The notes below the pieces were generated by a model. The model saw only the letters and a program-made list of their open reading frames with translations. It ran no database searches and was not told the origin of the DNA. From the NCBI GenBank assembly GCA_011037195.1, contig JAAEAF010004375.1:17746-81745 (forward strand): DNA of 64,000 nucleotides, given 5' to 3'. This document shows positions 45,408-57,240 of this stretch, piece after piece. Position numbers and translations under genes: made by a program. Positions within the stretch are counted from its first letter, which is position 1. Each line of letters begins with the position of its first letter. Source of the stretch: Triatoma infestans (lineage: Eukaryota; Arthropoda; Insecta; Hemiptera; Reduviidae).

Positions 45408-46208
45408 TTATTATTGAACAGGGTGCCTAGTGGCATGGATGGGACCTAAGCCTACTCCCAATTCAACCCCTTAAATAATCTCCCACGGTAGCCTACCTGT
45501 CAATCTACAACATCCCAATATATCCTTCAAGTTCCAGCTCACTCAGACAATCCTGCGAGAGTGGTACCCTCCCAAATACACGAAATCTAGTACCAGCCAA
45601 ACGGGGGCACTGACATAAGTAGTGATGCACTGTTTCCCTAACTCCCCATCATCACAGTTCTGACAAAAACGGACTAGACGTCCTCCCTATATTAAACAAG
45701 TGACTAGACACCCAAGCGTGACCAGTCACTATCCCAACCAAGGTCCTCAGGCCTGTCCTCTTAAGGGACAGGAGGTAATCCGAAACTCCCTGCTTGATTC
45801 CTTTTATAAATCTTTTAGCTTGGAGCCACCCCTGCTGCCCCCCAGCATTTCTCCAAGACTTTATCGCGAAACCTCTTAGTGACGGCACGGGCTGGTTCAG
45901 AACAACAGAATGGTAATGATGAAACCCTCCCTAGCCAACTGATCCGCCCTCTCATTACCCTCTATTCCCGCATGTCCGGGTATCCAATAGAGACGCACCT
46001 TACCCCTCCGAGTTAAGGCATTAAGCCTTCTCCTACATTCTCACCCTCTAATTTTGAGCTCCACCATGGCTTGCTCGAAGGCCTCACAACGGCCTGCCTA
46101 TCGGAGAATATCCGCACCTCTTTAATGTCTCCCTGCCACTCTCCCCACAAGGCGGCAGCATTCAATAATGCCTACCACTTCGGACTGGAAAACGGTGGTC
46201 AAACCAAA
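45408..46208 (-). pseudogene. LINE C-terminal fragment with 11-bp target duplication
   Basis: TATATACTTTA is present at 45397-45407 and 46209-46219. On the minus strand the block carries a degraded RNase H region (GNERADQLA-like text near 45920-45980) followed by SWRNAGGQQGWLQAKRFIKG, RTGLRTLVGIVTGHAWVSSH and a Cys/His cluster (CQNCDDGE at about 45650). The 3' end is AGGCACCCTGTTCAATAATA. It is the same family as 16115-16675. Stops split the frame. Confidence 0.75.
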
Positions 46209-46826
46209 TATATACTTTAAGTCAACCGACCCGACAATATTTCAGACCCGAATAGACATTTGACTTTTCTCTGCGATTTTCTCAAAAAATGGCTCCAACG
46301 ATTTTCAAACTTAACAAGAACAATTACACATATAAAGAGCCACAACTTCAATTTCAAACATTTCTCTGGGACAGCAATAACCTCCCCTCCATCTCAAAAA
46401 CTTCTTTTAAATGAACTTTCTCCGAAAAAAGTATCAAACAAAACTGTAGATCTCTATATCATCTCTATATTCACAGCTAGCATACACCAAATTTGATGAA
46501 ATCCGTTGGATTTTCTGTAGAGAAAAGCAGAAAACTAAATAAACGAAACCTTACAGTAAGAACGCACTTCCAATTTACTGATTTCTTTTTTTTTAATCTC
46601 AACATTTTAGCAACTTATTTATTTTTAATTAATATTGTTTAAATGATCGAGTTTTGTAAAAAAACGTACTTAAATGAATTTTCTTGGAGAAATATTTCGA
46701 ATAAAAGTTATAGCTCATTATATGTGTAGTTAATATACCAAGTTTCATGAAAATCGTTGGAACCGTTTTTGGCGAGTAAATCGCAAAAAAAAATCTGAAA
46801 AAGGCATTCAGTAATAGGGTACTTTT

Positions 46827-47268
46827 TATTTTATTTTTATCCCTACTCAATGACTTCGGCTATGTCCTCACGCGTTGGTCTAGTGGCTAGCGCATTCGCC
46901 TTTCGTGCGAAAATTCAGGGCTCGATTTCCGTGAGAGTAAAGTCGGTGTTCACCAAGCACCGTGATGAAAAGTGGGAAGCTACAGTTAGTAGCGCCCTAG
47001 GTAGCGAAGGCCGGAACTAAACAGCGTGGGAACTGCGGCGTGCTTACCACACGCCCTCCTATTCAAATCACCGTCTGGCAAGCCTTGGCCCTTCATGGGC
47101 TGTGGTAGCTCCATAGGGGTTAGGGGGATGACTTCGGCTATTCAGCCATTCTGCCGCGCGGCACAGTATAAAAGAACTTAGCCTGCGCTGGTGATTGATG
47201 TTGTTCGTTTAGTTGGATATCCAGGGGGCACGTGAGAATAATCTCGGGCGCGAACAACTTCCAAAAAT
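46827..47268 (+). repeat. tRNA-Glu-like repeat insertion with 10-bp target duplication
   Basis: GGGTACTTTT flanks the insert (46817-46826; second copy at about 47269-47278). A tRNA-like head lies at about 46868-46935: A box TGGTCTAGTGGCTAGCGC, an anticodon-loop-like CGCCTTTCGTGCG consistent with a Glu (TTC) origin, and B box GGGCTCGATTTCC. GC-rich body text follows. ATGACTTCGGCTAT occurs twice inside (46850 and 47128). An A/T-rich tract stands at the left end, so the direction of retroposition is not certain. This insert splits the terminal TIR15 unit. Confidence 0.65.
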
Positions 47269-47513
47269 GGGGTACTTTTGGTTGATTGATTTTGGTCAAC
47301 ATCCTTATTGTCAGGTCAACATAGCACTAAATATCAAATTTGAATTTTTTTTATTTATAATTTTCCATTTTTGAGTTATGCTATCCACACACACACACCA
47401 CACTACACAACACATACATAGACAAATTATTAAAAACAACTTTTTCGGACTCAGAGAACCTCAAAATTTCTTGCGTGTCAAATGGCTCTGGCTGGACGGA
47501 ATATCAAGTTTGT

Positions 47514-47551
<38 letters not shown>

Positions 47552-47610
47552 TATTATATATTTCACACGACTTCATATTCCTCTTACAGCAGTAAACAGT
47601 AAGAGAAAGT

Positions 47611-48747
47611 GCTGTATAAGAAATATATAAATGATATCAGTTTTATTATGTTATTTGTTGGGCAACCATTTATTTTCAGAAAATAGGTTACTTTCTAACA
47701 AAATTGTATTGGCATTGGTTTTAATTTAAACGACTAGTCGCAATGTGATGATGTAAGCGGAGGCACTTTTGGATGTTTCCTTAAAATACATTATCTTTTA
47801 AGGGAAGACATCGTAATCATTCAAGTTGCTCATAGAAATTCGCTATAAGAAGTAAGAATTCATAGTATCCGAAAAATGATTATATAAGAGCAAAAAATTC
47901 CTAAATATGTATCGAATTTAAATCATCTTTATAATATACGTAGGATATCGCACAGTATCAGATCATACATTTATTACTTTTTTGATCTAACAACGTTTAA
48001 TATAATATCGAAATGTTTAATTAAAAAAAAATAATTGCTTTAAACATATACCTTGCAATGACTTCTTCTTTTTATGTATATAATTTTTCAGAGAAAGTTA
48101 AAATGAGATAAATATTAGCAAGAATTGTTTGGGGAGAGGGGAGAGAGAAATAGTTGTAATCAGATTCTCTGGCATCATTTAACATATCAAATATCACACT
48201 GGCATGATTCACATACCTCAACTATCACATAACTAACTGCTATTACTAGAAACAGAAGCTCCACCCAAGTTTATAGTTTATATAAAAATAATTAAAATAA
48301 TAGTTAACAGTCAGAATCATTAAAAACTTATTCAATACCTACTTAAAAGTTTTGTTTCTTTATTAATTCTTTGTTATAGTTGATCAGAAAGAGTATCTTA
48401 TTTGTATAAATTTTTATTTTTATTTTAATATGGACTCATTACAAATCCTGATATGTATTTATTACTCATAAGTTATCCTATACAGAGGATGATACTAAAC
48501 GCCACTTTATTTAACAAGTGCTGCTATCTATTAGCGATAACAAGTTTTATACAACACTAACTTAATTGTTAATAAAGCTGTAATGTCTGGCTATACTTTT
48601 TTGTCTATAAATTAATCTATTTATTTATTTATTTATTTTTTTTACCTATAACTATACATTTCCATAATTTTATTTGTTATATAGGTCGCTCATTGATTCT
48701 AGTTTTTTATTCTTTATATTAAAATCTAGGTACAGGGAAATTATAGG
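47611..48747. other. AT-rich intronic sequence
   Basis: No gene or repeat end recognised. Confidence 0.4.
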
Positions 48748-48749
48748 TA

Positions 48750-49232
48750 CAGTGAAAAACGTTTAACACGAAAACGCTTAATATGAAAAAAAATTTTCTA
48801 TTAACATGAAACAAATAATATCGTATAACACGAAAACATTTCATTTCTCGGACGAACTAAATATACCTGTTTTCTGCAGTCACATCGTCACGCAGATTTT
48901 TTGGCTTATTTTTTTTTTCGTTAGATAGAACAAAATAAACAATGGCTGCCACTGTAAACATGGCAAGTTAGGTTGCTAGGTTTCCGCTTGTCTTTGAATA
49001 GGTAAAGGCAACGCCATTGTCAAAACATTTTAGTTAGTTTTCGAATTCGGTGAATTTTGTGTGAAAATCAACGAATTTTATGTTTTTTTTTTAGTTTTAA
49101 TACATAAACTTATTTTTTTACGTTTACAATGGCAGTGAAATCGGAACACTATTTTATCGTTTAACACGAATTTCTTTTAACACGAAAAAATATTTCGGTC
49201 CCCCACAGTTTCGTGTTAAACATTTTTCACTG
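48750..49232. mobile_element. pogo/Tigger-like MITE with TA duplication
   Basis: CAGTGAAAAACGTTTAACAC with GAAA at the left is matched at the right by TTTCGTGTTAAACATTTTTC with ACTG, a 24-bp inverted repeat with one mismatch. TA stands at both borders (48748-48749, 49233-49234). The TTAACACGAAA-like text is repeated inside near both ends. No transposase frame is present. CAGTG starts and TA targets fit the pogo/Tigger branch of Tc1/mariner. Confidence 0.8.
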
Positions 49233-49301
49233 TATTTTCATTCAATTTTCTTCAATTCTATAATTTATTTTTAACATATTTTAAACAGTCGTTTGTAAAT
49301 T

Positions 49302-49420
49302 GGGTCCGCAGAGCTGGAAAATATCAGAGATTTTATATATATATATATGATGACCTGGCTTCATTTTGTAGTCATGGACGGTTTCGGGAACTTCACCCAA
49401 CATTTGGATATCTTGATAAC
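49302..49420 (+). repeat. Dispersed Penelope-like motif, copy
   Basis: TCCGCAGAGCTGGAAAATAT, then after a (TA)n run CTTCATTTTGTAGTCATGGA and CGGTTTCGGGAACTTC. Same block order as 60541-60653. Confidence 0.5.
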
Positions 49421-49900
49421 ACAGACGTGTGACAATGGTAACAGGAAATGATGATTGAAAATAGTGAATGATGGAGATGGTAACAGGAAATGATGATTGA
49501 GAATAGTGAATGATGGAGATACACACACACACACACACACACACATGAACTTTGCACTGTTATTCACGATTTATATTTTAACGACTTTACTGACTAAGGA
49601 GAGAGAATCATGTTTCTGAAAAATTTATAGAATCGTTGAGACTAGTCTTGAATATTTTTAATTTACCCACTTGTTAAAATGAATTTTGTGGAGTTATTAT
49701 TATTATTGATCTACTTTTTAAACTTTTTATTAAAACTGTTATTATTTTTAGCCTCTTATAAATTTAAGTTTAATAAATGAATTCGAGTTTAATGAATTCT
49801 ACATACCCGAATAAATAAATAAAAAATTAATACATATTTTAATGATAAATTTATGTTGATAAAAAAAATGATGCAAAGATTGATTGATCTAGCTGATTGC
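49421..49900. repeat. Short tandem duplication and CA microsatellite
   Basis: GGTAACAGGAAATGATGATT with GAxAATAGTGAATGATGGAGAT is present twice in tandem (49436-49520), followed by a (CA)n run at 49522-49545. The rest is AT-rich. Confidence 0.6.
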
Positions 49901-49949
49901 GGATGATATGCTAGGAGAGTGATAATAAATATGAGAAGTTTGTCCGGAT

Positions 49950-50239
49950 AGAGTGAACGGTCCGGGCAGAAGAGATGGGCGCGCAACAGCGCGCTTCATG
50001 GTGAGAGGAAGAATGACAAGTCTGTTGGCCAAGTGGAACAGGTGTACTCCGTGTCCTTGCCTGACCTCAGCTTCACGGGTCAAGGTCATACCTTGTGTGT
50101 GTCTGTTTCTTGTGTGTGTGTGTATGTGTTTGTGAGATAGAGAGATGAGAGAGACTACCCCTTCCATTGTACTACCAGTCCTCTCTTCAGCTGGCACCTG
50201 GAATGCCAAACCCAATTCCAACAAGCCTGCACATACAAA

Positions 50240-50296
<57 letters not shown>

Positions 50297-50527
50297 TACA
50301 TACATACGAAACATTTGCATAAATCCTTTTATATATGTATGTACTGGATCTATGCGCCCCTCTTCTCCCCCTATGGCCGTTCTAAGCTGCCCAAACCACC
50401 TGCCTTTGTGGCCCCTGATATATATTCCCAGATTCGGCAGTGTAGACGCCTGTTTGAAGAACTGCTAATGATTAATAGTTCTCGTAGACTGCTTGAGGCA
50501 CCATCATATTCGCAAACAAATCAATAA
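49950..50527 (+). other. GC-richer unique block around a (CA)n microsatellite
   Basis: The segments 49950-50160 and 50340-50510 flank a (CA)n run of about 26 units (50242-50294). They are less AT-rich than the rest and match no repeat seen here. One frame at 50340-50526 reads SKLPKPPAFVAPDIYSQIRQ then CRRLFEELLMINSSRRLLEA and stops. Exon of an unknown protein, untranslated exon and old repeat are all possible; I assign no function. Confidence 0.3.
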
Positions 50528-50679
50528 TGGTTTGATCATTTAAAAAAAATAATCACTATTGTTAGTAATACATATGTATATATAGGAAATATATTAAAAA
50601 CAATAAATTCTTACAGTACCGTAATAAAATATACTTCACTTTGTTTACGTCTATTCTTGTATTTATTTTTTTCTCTCCG

Positions 50680-51360
50680 CTCAGGGAGGTGCTCTAGTGC
50701 AGCCAGCGGGCTAATTTAGCCAAGGTAGACTTCTCTGTTACAAAACAGAGCGGACACACTATGCGGCATGAGGTGGTACTAGACATACATATTGAGGAAA
50801 TTTCTCAAGATGTATGCAGTGCCAAGTAGCACAGCTTGTTACATCTTGAGAATGTGCCTCCTAGATAAATCTATCCTTATTGTAGAAGAGATGACCTCTG
50901 CAGCTCATCAAGTCCCACATGTCCCTCAAATCCACTTCCAGGGTCTGGTCCTTGCACCTCTTTTTAGCTGAGGCCGAGTTAATGTTGCAGTCCTAAGGAA
51001 CTGCAGTATCCACAATGGTGCCTTCGGAGCACTCTTATCCAGCCAGATTAAATCTAGTTTATTGGCTTCGACGCGTGGTCCGTGGAGAACGCAACATTTA
51101 ACAACCATTTTCCTTGCTTGTTTTCAAGCACAGACTCCGGCTTGCACTTATAGTAGGGGATTTCCCACTCCACCAAACCCGAATTCTGGCTAGCACTTGG
51201 TGGACCACTTTAGCTATATCATTGTGCCGGGTAAGTAATTAGGCTGAGCCAGCGAAGAGCAATCACCAACTACAAGCTGCCGATAAAGCTGGCAGTGGTC
51301 ACTATAATGGAATCTCCGACCCATGCTGCTGGTAGTTATGTGTGGTATGATTCTCCTAAA
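50680..51360 (-). pseudogene. Decayed LINE region downstream of reverse transcriptase
   Basis: On the minus strand a frame at 51108-50926 reads VVKCCVLHGPRVEANKLDLI then WLDKSAPKAPLWILQFLRTA. This resembles a domain found after the reverse transcriptase in some insect LINEs: text of the type 'tDrxvxaNRPDIxlxDK...xIDiavP' preceded by HNxIAKxxHQ and YYKYxPExVLEN. Both upstream pieces are visible in mutated form at 51120-51240. Frameshifts and stops throughout. The clade is uncertain. Confidence 0.5.
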
Positions 51361-52560
51361 TGAAAATGACGAAATTCCTCTGTCTCGGTCAATCTACCCC
51401 CCCCCCCCTCCCCCGGGCAGCTAAGCAACAGGCGATGGTAAATCCGCGGCCATCCCAGAAAGCGAGACTAGAAATCAGCCATGAAACCGTTTCTGCGCCC
51501 ATTTTAAACGCCTCTCTTCCACGTGACGCACAGAAGCTTCTCAAAATCAATCTGAGAGGGACTCAGCGGAGAAAAACTTGCGTCCACTTCACATATCGCT
51601 CGATTTAGTACCGACCTCTTTTTCAGGTTGTATCCATGCAAAGAGTCCCACCTACTTCGCACACATTGACTCCAAATTAAGGAGACCTCTGAGACCATTC
51701 CGTGATAGTTATTATTATTATTATTATTTTCGCAATACTTAACCCCTTTCTTTTACTTTGATAGATTACACATTCCTGAGGAATTATTAAACATTCATTA
51801 CAGAATTCTTGCCTGATCGCTTGATTTGTTCAGATATCTGTTTCAAAATAAATACATGTTTCTCTTTTTTTCTTCTTTTCTGGCAAAGCCTCTAGTGACA
51901 TTATCTTCCATGAAGTAACTTTAGTTACTTCATACTTCATTCTAAGTGATGAACTCATTTGTACTTTTGTCCTATAAGCAGGGATTTTCTGGATATCGGT
52001 TTCAAATTTTTTAACTCGTTCTGATACTCATTCCCATTTATGACTTACACGATCGGTTCACACGGTCAAATCGACCAGTAATCGTGAGTAATCTCTTTGT
52101 TTCTTGAATAATTTACCTAAAATGACAGCAGCTATACAACAAAGCCAACGTCTTCTTTAGCGATTTCTTTGTTGTGCAAATAATCTAGATTGTTTACTTG
52201 CAAAAGTGTTAACGCACATTATCATTTTGCACTATTTGTTTTAAACACTTTAACAATTTAATATTTAAGCGAACTTTAGCAGTCACATATATGTATGTTT
52301 ACATAAACTTGTATTATATAGAATTCCTGTGAAACCAGAACATCGTTGTTTAGATAATACAAGATGTTAGAAAATAGTAGAAATGTTTTGCTCGATCAGT
52401 AATGTTTGACATATTGGCTGGTTGAAATTTTTCTTTGCTAAGAATTTCTACAGATAAAGTCGCTACTCCAAGTGGTGATTATATATCTCACATCCAGCAA
52501 AAAAAAATGTGTTAGATGGAAATATGTATTTCTTGTAGTAAAATATCTGATATTATTATA
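51361..52560. other. Mixed sequence, no recognised feature
   Basis: 51361-51700 is GC-richer and contains a C tract (51399-51413); it may be more of the LINE at 50680-51360. The rest is AT-rich. Confidence 0.35.
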
Positions 52561-52567
52561 TAGAAGT

Positions 52568-52825
52568 CGTGGGAAGGACCGGCTTGGCCGCTATCCAAAG
52601 TCCCATTGGGCCTATATAGCTTACTCCAAAGTTTGGAACTATCTCAGTACACTTCCGGCTTCCGGGCAGCTATTTCTCGTTACAGTTCAACATGTCCTTC
52701 ACCAAACACTGAGCTGTAATGATTTCTACGGTGAGAAAATCTAAGGACAGCATTGCTGGATTCAAACCAAGTGACCATGTGTTGATAGCCCTGTGTGCTA
52801 TCACTGAGCTAATTTCGCTCCTAAT
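52568..52825 (-). repeat. SINE A with alternative tail, second copy
   Basis: GGGAAGGACCGGCTTGGCCG to AAAGTCCCATTGGGCCTATA corresponds to the tail of the copy at 20735-20996. The common core (CTTCCGGGCAGCTATTTCTC) and a mutated tRNA-like head (TTAGCTCAGTGATAGCACAC on the minus strand) follow. Target duplications were not found. More diverged than the other copies, so probably older. Confidence 0.65.
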
Positions 52826-54046
52826 AACGGTTTAAGGAAATCAAATGAAATGTTTTAGTTATCAAATGAAAATGAGGCTATCAGCCAATGAGCCGCCTTG
52901 TTTTAAATAATTGAATGCCGTGAAATGCATGTGAAGAATAAAGCAAAAATTATTTGACACGAGAAAAATTTTGGTGGAATAAAACGTGTACAGTTTTTCT
53001 TTATCTTTTTTTTTAATTTTTTTTATAGAACTTTTGGTTTAACAAACTATCTTTAATAATTAATCATTTATCGAAATTTACCTTGATGTAATTTCTGATG
53101 TCTATAAAATGGCATTTTATCTTGGTTAAGGTCATGACCGGGGCAGTTCTCAATAGATTGTAAGATCTCAGTTCATTCTTTGCCTTAGGTAGAACTCTCA
53201 GGATAGAGTTTACTTTTCGCAAGTTTTATATAATCATAGAAGCGTGATGAAATTCACACATTTTGGAAATAATTTAAAATGATAAGCCCTTGTAAGATTA
53301 ATTAATTTTTAATCTCATTAAATTTGTTTTTTATATATATATATAATGATTAATGAGAGAACAAATAGGATTAATAGTAAAAAAAAAAAAATGTACAGAA
53401 ATCATGTTAGAATTGATAATATACGAAGTTTATTGTCACGTGTTATCAACAATATGTGTATAGTTATGTGAATGAAAGATAATTAGTTATAAATCATTAA
53501 AGAGATCTGGTGGACTGTACAAAAACAAAAAAAATTAAAATAATATAAAAGTATTGAGAGATCAATCAGAAGGCCTGATAGCCAACGGGGTCATATCTCA
53601 GGGTCGGTCCCGTCCATTCATTCCACTCTTGTCTATAATTGTGTTTTGCATATTATTATTATTTTTTTGTTTTTGTTTTAATGCTTTGTTGTTTATTTGT
53701 AATTTCATTTATGATTTTTTTTTTTAATTAATACCAGCGTGATATTATTAACAAACAAACAGTATTGTAAAAAACGATTTTTAATCAATAATTGTTAATT
53801 TATCAATCACTAGGTACATCAGCTGGCAAAGCAGAGTTCATCTAGAAAAATGTTCGCATAATTTAATGTTTTTTTTGTTTTTCTTTGACGATACTCACTA
53901 AATTTATTCATTACAAAATGTCGATTATTTAATTTGCCATGGCCAACTAAATGTTCATTAAAAATTTCATGTTTTAATTAAATTTATGAATTAGTAATGA
54001 AATAATTGACTTAAAAGATAGCAGTGTGAGTGATTCATATCAGAAA
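52826..54046. other. AT-rich intronic sequence
   Basis: No feature recognised. Confidence 0.4.
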
Positions 54047-55430
54047 TCTGGTGTGAAACACTCACACAACTTTCTCTTACTCCAGTTTGTATGCCAAATT
54101 TGATGAAATTCATTGGAGTTCGTCGCAAACTTGGAAAAATGTTCAGTAAAAGCGCACTTCCGGTTTACTAATTTTCTTAAAACTCGGAATTTCGGCCACA
54201 TATTTATTTCTAATTAATTTTATTTGGATGGTAGTATTGTATAATCAACTACGATAGCACTTTAGAAAAAAACATAACCCTATCTCTCCCCCAAAAGCCC
54301 CATTAAATGACTTCACCAGGAGAAATGTTTCAAATAAAAGTTGTATCTCTTTATATGTCAAGGATTTATCCCGTAAGGCTAAAATAATTGCCTATAAAAC
54401 TATTATCAGACCTATCGTCACTTATGCCAGCGAAACATGGGTGCTCAGTAAAGAGAACGTAAGGATCTTCGGGGTTTGGGACAGAAAAAAGTATTTAGAA
54501 GGATATTTGGCCCGAAGTGCGTGAATGGCGACTGGAAAATAAGAAAAAATGAAGAACTGAGGGCCTTGTTTGGAGAACCGGATATAGTCGCCCAAATAAA
54601 AAAAAGGGTAGTTGGTACATGTGGAAAGGATGCCTGTGGGTAGGTTACCTCGAAAATTATTAAATGGGAAACCAGGAGGTACAAGAACTCGAGGACGTGG
54701 AGGAAGACCTCCGTAGGGTTGGAGTAAGAAGATGACGCCTCAAGGCCGCAGAGCGAAACGAATGGGGAAAACTTACTGAGGAGGTCCAGGTCCTACTTTA
54801 AGGACTGTTGCACTGTATAAAAAGTAAATAAGTAAGTAAGCTCTTTATATGTGTAGTTTACATTCCTATTTTAAAGAAAATCGTTGGACCCTTTTTCGAG
54901 AAAATACTAGAAAACTGAAAAATAAATGTCAAGAAAAACGCACTTCCGGTCATCCGATTTCTTTCAAACTCGGAATTATTTCAACAACACATTTAATTCT
55001 AATTAATATTATTTAGATGACAGAATGGTATAATAAACTGAAATAGCACATAGCTCTTTGTATGTGTAGTTCATAGTATAGCAAGTTTGAAGAAAATCAT
55101 CGGAGCCATTTTTGAGAAAATTGCAAAAAAGTAAAAAAAAAAAAAAACACTAGTAAAGTGGTACTTCTGATTGAGGAATTTTGACACATAACGTGGATGT
55201 GAGATGCCATGGTGATACCTAAATTGAATATCAAGTTTCAACTTTCTACGGTTTTTCGTTTTTGAGCTATGCTTTTCTATACAAACACACACACACACAT
55301 ACATACCATTCGCTAAAAACCACTTTTTTGGACTCAGGGGATATCAAAACGGATATTTCCGGTGAAAACTCGATATCGAAAATTTGATACGATTACAATA
55401 CTTCCTCTTACTAAGGAGTAAGAGAAAGTA
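54047..55430 (+). mobile_element. TIR15 full copy split by an RTE fragment
   Basis: Head TCTGGTGTGAAACACTC at 54047 and tail AAGGAGTAAGAGAAAGT near 55428. Two modules and the terminal unit are present. The RTE piece 54359-54840 sits within CTCTTTATATGT of the first module; the duplicated 12-mer shows exactly where. Without it the copy is about 890 bp. Confidence 0.8.
54359..54840 (+). pseudogene. RTE-type LINE 3' end with 12-bp target duplication
   Basis: CTCTTTATATGT is at 54347-54358 and 54841-54852. The coding text AKIIAYKTIIRPIVTYASET with WVLS, then KVFRRIFGPKCVNGDWKIRK, is the region after the reverse-transcriptase active site in RTE-like elements. Downstream, a mutated GRGGRPP basic segment corresponds to the usual RGRPR-x-TW stretch. 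The 3' end is the short tandem repeat AAGTAAATAAGTAAGTAAG rather than poly(A), as is typical of RTE. Frameshifts near 54480 and later stops inactivate it. Confidence 0.8.
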
Positions 55431-56237
55431 AAAACTATCTGCTAAAGTTATTTTACGGAATGTATGGAAAAAATCTTTAGGTATATAGAATCTACTTTGT
55501 GTTTGGCCAAGATGTTTTGTGCTGAATCAAAGATATTGGCCTTAATTATGTATGCAGTGTGATTGTAGTAAAACTAGTCTGGTAAAAGTTATAGTCTGGC
55601 ACAATGGAAAAAAATCATTTCTGTTTAAATGAAACACCGCTGCTGATAAAGCAAATCTGAATTTTTGTATACCTTTATTTGTTGTAGACCGTAAAAGAAC
55701 ATGCCAAGAATTCATTCTTTATGAGTTTCTTATTTCGCTAAAAAAGCAAACATGTTTAAAATTTTGTAAGCATTTCATTCTTGTGGATAAGTTTGTTTGT
55801 ATTATGCTTAGCCATAATGAAAATTATCCAGACAACCTTGATTTTTTTTTTTTATATACTTTTGGAGCTCAAACATGGTATTCGGTTTTTGTTCTACCAC
55901 TAGCATATATAAAAGAATTTCTAAAAAAATCACTTTTTCTGACTCAGAAGACCTCAAAACGTGTATTTCCGGTTAGAACTTGATCGCAACACTTCCACTT
56001 ACTAGTAAGAAAAAGTAAAAATAATGTTAAAATAATTAAACAGAATCGTTACGTCATTTAGTGGAATTACAGTATAAAATAACACTATTTACTCAAGTTA
56101 ATATCAAACCAGCAAATAAAAATAAAAAAGGTAATTGTAATAAATGCAAAGAAATTAAACAAAAACAATAAAACAATAAGCTAAAATACTATAAAAGCTA
56201 TCTGAAAAGCTATAAAAGTCATCTTAATTATATGTTT
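55431..56237. other. AT-rich sequence with a TIR15 tail
   Basis: At 55920-56018 CACTTTTTCTGACTCAGAAG, CAAAACGTGTATTTCCGGTT and TTACTAGTAAGAAAAAGTAA are a tail fragment of TIR15. The rest has no recognised content. Confidence 0.5.
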
Positions 56238-56470
56238 TTAGGGAAGGGAATAGCTAAGTGGTTAGCGTACTGAACTCTCATGCTGGAGGTCCCTGGTTCG
56301 AGTCCCAGCTGCCCTTAGATTTTTTTTCTTCTTAGGAGCCTTTACAGCTCTTATTATTTGTAACGAGAGAACACTGTCCGGAGGCCGGCAGTGCACTGAG
56401 AAGGCTCCGGGCGCCAATAACGCGCCTTAAAATTTGATGTTCGCCGCCTTAAATTTAAGAAAAAAAAAAT
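56238..56470 (+). repeat. SINE A, plus-strand copy
   Basis: AATAGCTAAGTGGTTAGCGT (A box) and GGTTCGAGTCC (B box) begin it. The core is present with part deleted (GGAGCCTTTACAGCTCTTAT, then GAGAACACTGTCCGGAGGCC). The tail is GGCGCCAATAACGCGCCTTA...TTAAATTTAAG plus 10 A. The tail orientation confirms the direction of transcription inferred for the minus-strand copies. Confidence 0.75.
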
Positions 56471-56562
56471 TACATTAAAATAATTTTAATCTTTTAATGA
56501 AAACTTGAAGTAAAATTAATAGTGGTATTTAGAAACAAAGAAGGGTGGTAAAAAGACAATGA

Positions 56563-57240
56563 GGTGTGAAACACTCACATGACGTTCTCTTACTGATGTT
56601 AATAAAATTATATAATATAAAATGACAATGTTTTTTTTTTTAACTTCACTTTTTTACTATTTGTCCTAACAATAAATATAAGCGTTGGCGGAGGACAAGT
56701 ACCTCCCAGCTTCGCATTGTAGTCCTGAAGAAAACGCCAATAACATTGAACTAACTCATATAGCTTTGAAATTTAACGTCTTTACATCTGAATTTTGCAT
56801 ATCTGTCTAAAACAAACAAAATTTTGTCTGAATTTGTCTGAACAAAATTTTGCACATCTGTCTAAAATACATTTTTTTTGTTTGTTTTAGAAAAATGTTC
56901 CAAATAAAAATGATGACGTATATATTACCTATGCTGTTAGCCTACCAGGTTTAAAGAAAATCGTTATAGTTTTTTTTTTTTCATGAATATTTCAATAAAC
57001 TTAAAAACCTATTCTATAATCTCGGACTTTCGTGTACAGGTGCAGTATAATATTAATTCACAATGAAATGTGATGATGCCAAAACTCTCTGAACTGGAAA
57101 AAAAATTGATTAACCGGAAGTGCGACCTTACTTAACAAGTTTTTTCAGTATTTTCTCCATAAAAACATCGATTATAAGAGTTATTTTTTTAAAACTAAAA
57201 ATGAATTCGCGTTAGGTAAGCCCACTTTAACTATTCACTA
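56563..57240 (+). mobile_element. TIR15 second-subfamily copy, no tail seen
   Basis: GGTGTGAAACACTCACATGA and CGTTCTCTTACTGATG at 56563 form the head. GGCGGAGGACAAGTACCTCC and GCATTGTAGTCCTGAAGAAA match the inner text of 30690 and 44461-45055. Then come AACCGGAAGTGCGACCTTAC and TCCATAAAAACATCGA from reversed modules. A local duplication of about 45 bp (AATTTTGCATATCTGTCTAA versus AATTTTGCACATCTGTCTAA) lies at 56790-56870. Confidence 0.55.

Larger units (their letters stand above)
45206..47610. mobile_element. TIR15 inverted dimer (tail to tail) with LINE and SINE insertions
   Basis: The left end is a reversed tail (TTCTCTCACTTACTGTAAGT, ACGATCATATCAAATTTTCG) and the right end a forward tail (CAGTAAACAGTAAGAGAAAG). 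Reversed modules run to about 46510 and forward modules from about 46550. There is no head anywhere, so the unit has two tails facing outward. It holds a LINE at 45408-46208 with an 11-bp duplication and a tRNA-related insert at 46827-47268. Total length without the inserts is about 1.15 kb. Confidence 0.6.

Noticed and set aside
49889..50320. 143-codon minus-strand open frame
   Set aside because: Half of it is the CA/GT repeat read as CV; no domain and no splice or start context.
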